Shown here in pieces: positions 16,986-25,425 of a stretch of 64,000 nt of DNA; the stretch's first letter is position 1, and each line of letters starts with the position of its first letter. The stretch comes from Paenibacillus doosanensis (GTDB lineage Bacteria; Bacillota; Bacilli; Paenibacillales; NBRC-103111), in contig NZ_JANYUY010000003.1 of assembly GCF_025060755.1 (NCBI RefSeq), positions 62,001-126,000 of the forward strand, written 5' to 3'. Under the pieces are notes generated by a model. It did no database searches. It saw only the letters and a list, made by a program, of their open reading frames with translations, and was not told the DNA's origin. A program made the position numbers and the translations under genes.

Positions 16986-19912
16986 TGCCGATGCTGCGAT
17001 TTTTATACCGGAAAATGTGGAATACGCGCTGGCTGACGTTAAGCTCCCTGATCGGGCTGATTATGGCCGTGGCGTTTACGACGAGCATCCCGATGTATTC
17101 CGACGGCTCCTTAAAGCGCGTCGTCTCCAAGTCATTGGAGGAGAAGAGCGGCGGACTGCCGGCAGGCTCCGTATTAATCCGGTACCAGGCGACCGGTTCG
17201 GATCGGGCCGATCTCGAATCGCTCAAGGATGCGGACCAATACATAACGAACGATTTACCCAAAGATATTGCATTCCCTTATGACGCATACGTAAGAAGCT
17301 ATTCGATCCGCGCTTCCCAACTGACGCCCGAAGATCCGACGAAGGTCGACCCGAGCAAAAAACGGCAGATGACGCTGCTCGCGCAAAACGAGCTGAAGGA
17401 GCGAACGGAGCTGAAGCAGGGCGAGTGGTTTTCCGATAAGGTGCAAAGCGGCGTCGTCGAGGCGGTCATTTTGGAAGAAGCGATGTACCGCAACGACATT
17501 CATGTCGGGGACGTGTTCAATTATCCGATCTCCGGTGGGCTCGGCATTGCGCCGCTGAAGATCAAAGTGGTAGGTACCGTCGTTCCCAAGGACGATCAGG
17601 ACCCTTACTGGTTTCAAGGGATGGAAGGCATTATTAATTCCTTTTTCATGAGCGAGACCGGATTTCAGGATTACATATTGAAGCAAAAAAATATTCCGCT
17701 TAATTTAGGCAACTGGTATTACGCCTTCGATTTGAAGGAAATACAAACGAGTCAGCTTTCTCCGCTCGAATCGAAGCTGGAGAGGCTGGACATTATTTTA
17801 TATCAGAAGCTGAAAAACACGCGCGTGGACTTGTCGTTTATTCCGATTTTGCAGGAATTCAAAACGCAAAGCCTGCAGCTGCAAATCTTGCTGTTTACGC
17901 TGGCGGCGCCGATGATTGCGATGGTATTCTACTATATCGTTATGAATGCGCGGCAATCGCTGGAGCGGCAGCGAAGCGTCATCGCAGTGCTGCGCAGCCG
18001 GGGAGGCAGCACGAAGCAGATTATTTTCATCTACATATTGGAGGGCTTGCTGCTCGGCGCCATCGCCTTGGTCGTCGGCCCGATGCTCGGATGGTTTATG
18101 GCCAAAAGCATCGGTTCCTCCAGCGGCTTTCTGACTTTCGTCGACCGCAAGTCCGTTCCGGTAGGCGTTTCGGCCGAAGCGCTGATCTATGGAGGCGTTG
18201 CGGTGCTGATCGCGCTGATGGCCAGCGTCATCCCGGCCGTCGTGTACGCCAAGTCGTCGATCGTAAGCTACAAGCAGAAGCTTGCGCGCGCGGACCGCGC
18301 CCCGTTTTGGCAAAAATGGTTTTTGGATGTGCTGCTGCTCGGCGTCGTCGCTTACGGCTACTATTTGTTCGATCAGCGGCAGGTACTGTCCGTGCAAACC
18401 GGACTGACGACGGATCAGCTGCAGGTGCATCCGCTGCTGTTTTTCGTCCCGGCGCTGTCGATCATTGCGCTCGGCTTGTTCTTTCTGCGCTTGTTCCCAT
18501 GGCTGCTGCGGCTGTGGAACTGGATAGGCAAACGATTTTTGCCGGTGCCGGTTTACTTGACGCTCACCCAGCTGTCCCGTTCGGCCATGGCTTATTATCC
18601 GCTCATGCTGCTGCTTATTCTTACGCTCGGTCTCGGAGTATATAATTCATCCGCGGCAAGAACGATCGATCTTAACTCAACGGACCGCATTCTTTACAGC
18701 TATGGTACGGACGTGATCATGCAGCCGGTATGGACTGCGGTGTCCGACGATTTGCCGCAAGATCAAACCGGAGGGCAAGGAGGCGGCAACGGCTCCGGCG
18801 CTGGCGGCAATACGGGAGGCGGCGGCTCCGGAAGCGGCGCAGGGGGAGGAGCTCAGGGCGGCGGACTCCCGGGCGGAGGCCAAGGCAGCGGCATGGAAGA
18901 GCCTCCGGGAAAGCAGCGGTATATCGAGCCTCCGTTCATCATTTTTCAACAGCTCGAAGGGGTTGAACAGGCGGCCCGCGTGCTGAAGACCAAAGGCAAT
19001 GTGGTCATGTCCGGCAAATCGTTAGGGCAAGGCATGCTAATGGGGGTCGATAATGCCGACTTTTCCAAAGTGTTCTGGTACAGGAAGGATTTGTTTAAGA
19101 TCCACCCGAATTATTATTTAAACCTGCTGGGCACGTATGAGCAAGCCGTTATTATCCCGACTTCGTTTGCCGAAAAGAATCATATCAAGGAAGGGGACAT
19201 TATCAGCATATCCGTACAGCAGCAGCTGGTCGAGTTTGTCGTTGTGGCGACGGTGCCGTATTGGCCCAGTCAATATCCGGATCAGATGCCGTTTTTCATC
19301 GCGAATCTCGATTATATTTACGATCAGGCGCCGGTCACTCCTTACGAAGTATGGCTGAAGATGAAGGAAGGAGCCAAGGTCGCTCCGCTGCTCGAAGCGC
19401 TGAATCAAAAGCAGATCGACATCGCCAGCGTCAAGGACGTTCGCAACGAACTGATCATCCAGAAGAAGCATCCGGCCCGGGGCGGCGTATTCGGCATCTT
19501 AAGCTTGGGCTTCCTCGTATCCGTCTTTGTTTCGTTGATCGGTTATATCTTATATTGGTTCTTTAATTTATCCAGCCGCGTCGTTCAGTTCGGCGTCTTG
19601 CGGGCGATGGGACTGTCCCGCAGACAGCTGACGGGGATGCTGCTGCTGGAGCAGGGCTTTACCGCCGGATTATCGATCGCTCTGGGGATCGGAATCGGCA
19701 AGCTGACCAGCTACGTGTTTTTGCCTTTTCTGCAGACCGCGGAAAATGTGAAAACCCAGGTGCCTCCGTTCCGTGTCGTGTTCAATGCGCGGGATACGGA
19801 TCAGCTCTACATTGTCGTAGCTTTTATGATGCTGACCGGGGCGACGCTGTTATTCCTGCATATCCGCAGATTGCGCGTCCATCAGGCCGTGAAGCTCGGA
19901 GAGGAGAAATAA
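16985..19912 (+). CDS. large FtsX-like ABC permease
   Basis: 975-aa permease. Helix 1 is near residues 15-35, followed by a long extracellular region. A first FtsX block (about 300-430) then comes, with the FtsX-type LRSRGGSTKQIIFIYILEG sequence, then several helices and a second extracellular region. A second FtsX block (about 840-965) has LRAMGLSRRQL. Between the halves lies a strongly Gly-rich linker, roughly residues 593-643. The duplicated FtsX layout matches large MacB/LolC-like export permeases of Firmicutes. Start codon overlaps the adaptor stop (TAATG). Confidence 0.92.
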   Translation: MPMLRFLYRKMWNTRWLTLSSLIGLIMAVAFTTSIPMYSDGSLKRVVSKSLEEKSGGLPAGSVLIRYQATGSDRADLESLKDADQYITNDLPKDIAFPYDAYVRSYSIRASQLTPEDPTKVDPSKKRQMTLLAQNELKERTELKQGEWFSDKVQSGVVEAVILEEAMYRNDIHVGDVFNYPISGGLGIAPLKIKVVGTVVPKDDQDPYWFQGMEGIINSFFMSETGFQDYILKQKNIPLNLGNWYYAFDLKEIQTSQLSPLESKLERLDIILYQKLKNTRVDLSFIPILQEFKTQSLQLQILLFTLAAPMIAMVFYYIVMNARQSLERQRSVIAVLRSRGGSTKQIIFIYILEGLLLGAIALVVGPMLGWFMAKSIGSSSGFLTFVDRKSVPVGVSAEALIYGGVAVLIALMASVIPAVVYAKSSIVSYKQKLARADRAPFWQKWFLDVLLLGVVAYGYYLFDQRQVLSVQTGLTTDQLQVHPLLFFVPALSIIALGLFFLRLFPWLLRLWNWIGKRFLPVPVYLTLTQLSRSAMAYYPLMLLLILTLGLGVYNSSAARTIDLNSTDRILYSYGTDVIMQPVWTAVSDDLPQDQTGGQGGGNGSGAGGNTGGGGSGSGAGGGAQGGGLPGGGQGSGMEEPPGKQRYIEPPFIIFQQLEGVEQAARVLKTKGNVVMSGKSLGQGMLMGVDNADFSKVFWYRKDLFKIHPNYYLNLLGTYEQAVIIPTSFAEKNHIKEGDIISISVQQQLVEFVVVATVPYWPSQYPDQMPFFIANLDYIYDQAPVTPYEVWLKMKEGAKVAPLLEALNQKQIDIASVKDVRNELIIQKKHPARGGVFGILSLGFLVSVFVSLIGYILYWFFNLSSRVVQFGVLRAMGLSRRQLTGMLLLEQGFTAGLSIALGIGIGKLTSYVFLPFLQTAENVKTQVPPFRVVFNARDTDQLYIVVAFMMLTGATLLFLHIRRLRVHQAVKLGEEK

Positions 19913-19915
19913 ACG

Positions 19916-20797
19916 ATGATTTCATGCGAAGAGCTCGTCAAAATATACAAAACCGACGATATCGAGGTTGTCGCATTGAAGGGTCTCAATATCTCCGTCG
20001 CCCAAGGGGAAATGATGGCTATCATCGGCAACAGCGGAAGCGGGAAATCGACATTTCTTAACATTCTCGGAGGACTCGACAGGCCTTCGGCCGGTCAGGT
20101 CCGAGTCGGGGAATGGAACCTGCTCAAAATTACCGATGAGGAGCTGGTTCAATACAAACGCAATACGGTCGGCTTCATATGGCAAAATAACGCGCGCAAT
20201 CTGGTGCCATATTTGACCGCGCTGGAAAATGTGGAAATGCCGATGATGCTGAGCGGACGGTACGACCGCGCTTACGCCAAGCAGCTGTTGGAATGGGTCG
20301 GTCTGAAGGAGCGCATGGGCAACAAGCTTCAGCAGCTGTCCGGCGGGGAGCAGCAGCGCGTGGCGATCGCGATCTCGCTGGCCAACCGGCCGTCGCTGCT
20401 GCTTGCCGACGAACCGACCGGTTCGGTCGACACGAAGACGTCCGACATGATCATGGACATCTTCCGCAAGCTGAACCGCGAGCTCGGCGTCACGATTGTG
20501 ATCGTCACCCACGATATGGCGCTGGCCGCCAAGGTGGACCGGGTCGTTGCGATACGCGACGGAATGACGAGCACCGAATTCATTAAGCGCAATCCGAATT
20601 TGGACGGCGGCGAGGAGGAAGCGGCTGCAGGGCTTGCGAGGATGAGCGACGTCCATGAAGAGTACGTCGTTTTGGACCGGGCGGGTCGGCTGCAGATTCC
20701 GAAGGCTTATCTCCAGGCGCTGCAGATCGAATCCAAGGCTTCGATGGAATTCGACGGCGAGAAGATTATTATCCGTCCGCCGAAGGCGATCGATTGA
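19916..20797 (+). CDS. ABC ATPase with C-terminal AbrB-like domain
   Basis: 293 aa. Residues 1-225 are a MacB-type ATPase: Walker A GNSGSGKST (about 38), signature LSGGEQQR (about 140), Walker B LLLADEPTGSVD (about 161), switch THDM. After a short linker, residues about 247-290 read VVLDRAGRLQIPKAYLQAL...KIIIRPPK, the typical pattern of a SpoVT/AbrB swapped-hairpin domain (V-D-x-x-GRLxIPK). Such a tail on an export ATPase is unusual; it could mediate dimerisation or regulation. It starts 3 bp after the permease and is the second ATPase of this operon. Confidence 0.88.
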   Translation: MISCEELVKIYKTDDIEVVALKGLNISVAQGEMMAIIGNSGSGKSTFLNILGGLDRPSAGQVRVGEWNLLKITDEELVQYKRNTVGFIWQNNARNLVPYLTALENVEMPMMLSGRYDRAYAKQLLEWVGLKERMGNKLQQLSGGEQQRVAIAISLANRPSLLLADEPTGSVDTKTSDMIMDIFRKLNRELGVTIVIVTHDMALAAKVDRVVAIRDGMTSTEFIKRNPNLDGGEEEAAAGLARMSDVHEEYVVLDRAGRLQIPKAYLQALQIESKASMEFDGEKIIIRPPKAID

Positions 20798-20885
20798 CCG
20801 GAGCGCGGCAGATCCGATAGCGGGAACCGGGGGGAGACCGTGATTGGAAGACGAACAGCAAGATATTATTTGGAGGGGTGCCACA

Positions 20886-22373
20886 ATGAAACCATGGATG
20901 AAGAAAACGATGCTGCTTTCCGTCAGCGCGGGGCTGATAATCCCGACGCTGGCGGGGTGCACGAAAGCGAAAAGCGCAGATACGAATACGGAGCGGGTGT
21001 TGAGAATCGCTACCAGCATGGGCTACGGACCGGACGATGAATACTTCCGCCAGCAGTTCACCGAAATATTCGAATTTGCCAACCCGAATATTAAGATTGA
21101 AATTATCCCTACGATGGACGACAGCTACTATTACGGAAGAAGAGACCCGAATGAGAAGCCGGTCGACCCGATGGATAAGCTGAAGGAAGCGATGCAGGGG
21201 GATAATCCTCCCGACGTCGTGATGGTCGGCTACGAGCAGCTGCCCGACCTGATCAGCAACAATTTGCTGACCCAGCTCGACCCGATGATTACCAAGGATA
21301 AATTCGATACGTCGGATATGGTGCCGGCTGTTATCGAGGGCTTGAAGAAAGTCGGCGACGGCAAGCTGTATGCGATGACCCCGACCTTCAATTCATCGGC
21401 GCTCATTTATAATAAAGCGATGTTCGACGAAGCCGGGGTTCCTTATCCTACGGATAAGATGACTTGGGAGGAGGCGTTCGACCTGGGCAGAAGGCTTGCC
21501 AAGGGCGAGGGAGAAAACCGGAAATACGGGTTTTCCTTCAGCACGCAGTCGATGGGGGATATTTATTATTCGATGCAGATGTACACTGCGCCGCTGCAGC
21601 TCACCATGTTTGACGATAAGGGCGAGAAAATGACCGTTGACTCCGATCAATGGGAAAGAGTGTGGAAGACGATGCTCCAGCTGAAGCAGGATAAGATCAT
21701 CCCCGAGCAGCAGGACCCCGCTGCGATGAAGAGCCGGATGATGGGAGGCGGAGAGGACTTTAATCCGTTTTCCTACGACGATTTCCTGTCCAGCCGCGTA
21801 GCGATGTCCATCATCAATTACGGGCAGATCAACCAAATTACGAACGCCAACAAAAACGCGCAAAATTACAAGGGCTTCACTCCGATCGACTGGGATGTCG
21901 TCACCCTTCCCGTTCATCCGGAAGCTCCGGACGTCGGCGGCTATATCGGAATGAACGGTATTATGGGCATTAACGCGAAGGCGCAAAATGTGGAAGATGC
22001 ATGGAAGTTCATCAAATTCGTCAACGGCGAGGATTGGGCCCGTTTGAAGTCGAGCAGCTCCTACAATATCGTGACCCGCAAAAAGTTCATTAAACCGAAA
22101 GACGGCGTGCAGTTCCATATTGACGCTTTCACGACGTTGACGCCGGCTCCGCAGCAGGATTACCGCATTTACCGCGAGAAGCCGGACATCGGGCAGGTCC
22201 AAGAGATCGGTCATCAGTTGTTCAATGATGTAACGCAGGGCAAGATGCAGGTGAGGGATGCCCTCAAAAAATGGCAAACCGACGGCGACGCTTTACTGCA
22301 GAAAATCAAAGAAAGCCCTAACGGGCAGATCAACGGCAACGGCGGAGTCATTCAAGCCGTTCCGGCAGGCTAA
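20886..22373 (+). CDS. extracellular solute-binding lipoprotein
   Basis: 495-aa family 1 type solute-binding protein. Signal peptide with lipobox LAGC (cysteine near 22). The family pattern MDKLKEAMQGDNPPDVVMVGYEQLPDLI and the WEEAFDLGRRLAKGEG region, seen in sugar-type binding proteins, are visible. ATG at 20886 follows GGAGGGGTG. It sits inside an exporter operon, between the second ATPase and a secreted protein, with no importer permease nearby. Its role may be as an extracytoplasmic part or sensor rather than in uptake; this is inference. Confidence 0.85.
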   Translation: MKPWMKKTMLLSVSAGLIIPTLAGCTKAKSADTNTERVLRIATSMGYGPDDEYFRQQFTEIFEFANPNIKIEIIPTMDDSYYYGRRDPNEKPVDPMDKLKEAMQGDNPPDVVMVGYEQLPDLISNNLLTQLDPMITKDKFDTSDMVPAVIEGLKKVGDGKLYAMTPTFNSSALIYNKAMFDEAGVPYPTDKMTWEEAFDLGRRLAKGEGENRKYGFSFSTQSMGDIYYSMQMYTAPLQLTMFDDKGEKMTVDSDQWERVWKTMLQLKQDKIIPEQQDPAAMKSRMMGGGEDFNPFSYDDFLSSRVAMSIINYGQINQITNANKNAQNYKGFTPIDWDVVTLPVHPEAPDVGGYIGMNGIMGINAKAQNVEDAWKFIKFVNGEDWARLKSSSSYNIVTRKKFIKPKDGVQFHIDAFTTLTPAPQQDYRIYREKPDIGQVQEIGHQLFNDVTQGKMQVRDALKKWQTDGDALLQKIKESPNGQINGNGGVIQAVPAG

Positions 22374-22444
22374 CGCCAAGCCGGGGGCGGCGCCGATTCC
22401 ATAAGAGAGCATTTCTATAATTCTTCAGGAGGTTATAAGTCATC

Positions 22445-24583
22445 ATGTTATTAAACAAGAAAACAACCCATATCCTGTTGCTCAGCGCTGCTTTGACCTG
22501 GAGTACGGCGGTTCCGGCCTTCGCCGACGACGGCAGTACCCCGTCCGCCAGCGTGCTATCGATGGGCTCGGCCCCTTCGCTGGGCGAGGTAAAGGTAACC
22601 GACAGCAGCTATTTCGAACTGAAAAATGTGACCATATTGCCGGAGAAAGGCAGCAAAACGGTTACCTTTACCGTCAGCGTCCATAACGAGGGCAGCAGCG
22701 ATTTGCTGTTTATCGATTACTGGCCGCGCTTGAAGACGAAATCCGGCAACCAGATTTCCGTGAGGGTGCTTCCCCAGGATAAGGATAAAAACCGGATTAC
22801 GCCGAAATCCGTCCAGGACATCAGCTTTTACGCTACGGTTAACGATACGACCAATTTGACGGACCTTATTTTTGAATTTATCAAATGGGATTTCAGCCAG
22901 CCTAATTTCGAGCGGAGCATCGGAGAAATCGCCGTTCCGGACGATTACACCGTTGTGACTCCGAAAGACGATTCCCATATTATCGATATGGACGGCACCG
23001 AGATCAAAACGACGATCAAGAAGGTGCTTTTGACTAAAAACGATAAAAATTACACGCCTACAGTCGTGCTGAAGATGGAAAATGTCGGCAATCGAAGCGC
23101 GGCCGTGCCTTCGTACCAATATTTAATCCGGACCAGCGAAGGGTATATGTATCCCCTCGACGCCAAAAATGTGAAGGATTTGACGATCAATCCGCAGGTC
23201 GACAAAGAGGTGCAGCTGACCGGCTCCGTGCCGATAGAAGTATCGCGCGAAGGCTGGCAGCTGGTCATTACGCAGAACGCTGCCGACTTGAAGCTGAACC
23301 TGCCGATCGCGTACTTCGAGCTGCCGCAGGTGACCGATCCGGATACGGTGGACACGGGCAAGGAGTATGAGTTCTCGAACAAGGAAGGCACTTATACGAC
23401 CAAGCTGCTGTCGTTCCAGAGGCTGCCGATGGAAGATCAGGATATTTTATCGGCGAACTTGATGCTCCTCAATAAAGGCTCCGATTCTTTGCCTCTTCCT
23501 GACTTGACGGGCTATTTTATGCTGGACGACAAGGTCAAGGTGGAAGCGAAGCTGATCCAGACCGATAAAGTAATCGGACTTCCGAGCGGGGGCTCGGCGA
23601 ATTATCAATTTATCGGGAAAATGCCGTATACGTACCAGTTTTCAACCGTAAAGCTAGTGCTGCAAGAGAAGAAGGGCGAGAATGAGGCGGAGGATCTGCT
23701 TGAATTTTTGCATCGTTCCGAGCTGTTGAACATGACTTTCCTTAACGTAGGCGAGACGTACAAAAATATGAACATCGGCCGTAATACCAGCTACGCCGTT
23801 CGCGACGTAAAAACATATTCGGGCGATACCGCCGATATATTCACGGTACAGCTGGAAGCTACGAATCTGGAGAAGCGTTATACCGACGTGACGAAGCTGG
23901 TAGCCCAGTTCAAAACGTTCGACGGCGACGTGTACCCGGCTGCGGTGTCCGAAATCAAAAACAAAATCACTCCCGGCGGCAAGGCGCTGCTGATTTTGTC
24001 CAGCACATTGCCCAAAGGGTTCCCGACATCGAATATGAGCGCGATGATCGGAGAAGCGGTAACGGATAACAAGTTCTCGGCAAGCGCCGATACGCCTGAC
24101 GCCTACGTCAACGCGGCGGGCTTCTGGCTTCCGCAGGAAAATTACCAGGTGAAGGATAAGCTGGCCGATATCGATTTGCTTCCTTACACGCTTTCGATCA
24201 GCAAGATCAATACATGGCTGGATAGCGAAAAATTAAAGCTGACGTTCAACTATGAATTGACCAAAAATCTGTTGATGGAAACAAATACGGAGGGCCGCAA
24301 GCTGGTCATCGGACTTGAAGACGAGAGCGGCAACAAGACGTTTATGAAGGAATTCGACTTCAAGGATTTCGATATCGTCGATTCCACGACATCCGATGCG
24401 TCGAAGGATACGAAAATTCGTCTAGGCAAGCGGGACGGCTTCGTCATCGAAGAGCAGGATCGCGATTTGATCTATCATCTGGAGACATTGAAGACGTATA
24501 AATTGAGTGTATACGATTCCTACCAAGGACAGAAGAAGCTGTTGGCTTCGCAAAAGATCGACTGGTTCTCGACAACGGACTAA
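22445..24583 (+). CDS. large secreted Ig-like repeat protein of exporter operon
   Basis: 712 aa with a Sec signal peptide ending PAFA-DDG. The mature part seems built of about five beta-rich units (near residues 50-150, 175-290, 305-410, 440-550, 570-700). The units share the pattern V-x(3)-N-x-G/S...VPxY....T..GxxY...., for example LKMENVGNRSAAVPSYQYL and LMLLNKGSDSLPLPDLTGYF. The same module occurs in the 577-aa protein at 29836. No catalytic motif and no anchor are visible, and I do not recognise a named family. AGGAGGT precedes the start. It is the last gene of the MacB-like operon and ends at a terminator. Confidence 0.85.
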   Translation: MLLNKKTTHILLLSAALTWSTAVPAFADDGSTPSASVLSMGSAPSLGEVKVTDSSYFELKNVTILPEKGSKTVTFTVSVHNEGSSDLLFIDYWPRLKTKSGNQISVRVLPQDKDKNRITPKSVQDISFYATVNDTTNLTDLIFEFIKWDFSQPNFERSIGEIAVPDDYTVVTPKDDSHIIDMDGTEIKTTIKKVLLTKNDKNYTPTVVLKMENVGNRSAAVPSYQYLIRTSEGYMYPLDAKNVKDLTINPQVDKEVQLTGSVPIEVSREGWQLVITQNAADLKLNLPIAYFELPQVTDPDTVDTGKEYEFSNKEGTYTTKLLSFQRLPMEDQDILSANLMLLNKGSDSLPLPDLTGYFMLDDKVKVEAKLIQTDKVIGLPSGGSANYQFIGKMPYTYQFSTVKLVLQEKKGENEAEDLLEFLHRSELLNMTFLNVGETYKNMNIGRNTSYAVRDVKTYSGDTADIFTVQLEATNLEKRYTDVTKLVAQFKTFDGDVYPAAVSEIKNKITPGGKALLILSSTLPKGFPTSNMSAMIGEAVTDNKFSASADTPDAYVNAAGFWLPQENYQVKDKLADIDLLPYTLSISKINTWLDSEKLKLTFNYELTKNLLMETNTEGRKLVIGLEDESGNKTFMKEFDFKDFDIVDSTTSDASKDTKIRLGKRDGFVIEEQDRDLIYHLETLKTYKLSVYDSYQGQKKLLASQKIDWFSTTD

Positions 24584-24604
24584 TTTATTTTATGCCCGCA
24601 TACG

Positions 24605-24659
24605 AAACCGCCCGCGCAATGGTGCGTAATGCATCATGGAATAAGCCGGGCGGTTTTTT
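24605..24659 (+). terminator. rho-independent terminator of the MacB-like operon
   Basis: Perfect 10-bp stem AAACCGCCCG / CGGGCGGTTT around a 32-nt loop, followed by more T. Confidence 0.88.
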
Positions 24660-24714
24660 CTTCTTCGTACAGTAAGGCAAAAATGAATATTTGGTTAAAT
24701 TTGTTTTGGGGCTA

Positions 24715-24773
24715 TTGACATAATTTACAAAACATTTTATGTTATTATCGTTAACAACATTATTAACGATAAT
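24715..24773 (+). promoter_or_regulatory. promoter and perfect operator of the GbsR/MarR-RND operon
   Basis: A consensus -35 TTGACA (24715-24720), 17-nt spacer, -10 TATGTT (24738-24743). Directly downstream is a perfect inverted repeat ATTATCGTTAA (24744-24754) - 8 nt - TTAACGATAAT (24763-24773). It covers the expected transcription start, so binding would block transcription; the regulator encoded at 24798 is the likely binder (autorepression). Confidence 0.82.
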
Positions 24774-24797
24774 AATCTACATATAGAGGAGAACGTT

Positions 24798-25331
24798 ATG
24801 AAGCCACTGCAATCGCCTTTTGCCGACTTGAAACAAAACGTTACCGATCATATGTCCCTTTCCTTCGAGGCGGAAGGGTTCAGTCCTCTGGTCGGTAAAA
24901 TCTTCGCGCATTTGTTATTTTCGCCCCAGCCTGTAAGCCTTCAAGAAATGGCGGAAGAGCTTGGCGTAACGAAAGCGGCGATTAGCGTGCAGGCGCGTAC
25001 GCTTGAGAAGCATATGATGTGCCAGAAGCTTCCGACGAGCAACGACCGCAAAGATTATTATTACATATCCGATGATATCAGTATGACGGCTATGAGGAAT
25101 AACATCCAGAAGATGAAACGCATTCAGCAGAAGGTCGAGCATACTTTGCAAATACTTAATCAATTGGAAGAGGTAAGGGACGAAGAGAGGACGTCCCGCG
25201 ACGCTTTCCGCCGAAGATTCACCGAGATGCACGCGATGTACGATATGTTTTTAAGCCGCTTAGACGGGCTGGAGGAGGAATGGAACCGAAGGAAGGCGCA
25301 ATTGTTTCCTCAGAATGACGAGGATGCCTGA
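24798..25331 (+). CDS. GbsR/MarR-family transcriptional regulator
   Basis: 177-aa winged-helix regulator. The recognition region reads VSLQEMAEELGVTKAAISVQARTLEKHMMCQKL and is followed by a wing DRKDYYY and a long C-terminal coiled helix pair, the layout of GbsR-type proteins. GAGGAGAACG precedes the ATG. It is the first gene after a strong promoter with a perfect palindrome and leads directly to an RND pump, so it is likely a local repressor of the pump, relieved by an unknown ligand. Confidence 0.88.
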   Translation: MKPLQSPFADLKQNVTDHMSLSFEAEGFSPLVGKIFAHLLFSPQPVSLQEMAEELGVTKAAISVQARTLEKHMMCQKLPTSNDRKDYYYISDDISMTAMRNNIQKMKRIQQKVEHTLQILNQLEEVRDEERTSRDAFRRRFTEMHAMYDMFLSRLDGLEEEWNRRKAQLFPQNDEDA

Positions 25332-25425
25332 TTGAAAAAAATGCCCGTAATTTTTCGGAAAATTGAAGGGGTATTTTCATGAGCCCCGTCTAAATGGTCA
25401 GTTAATGTGATGGAGGAGTAGAGAG

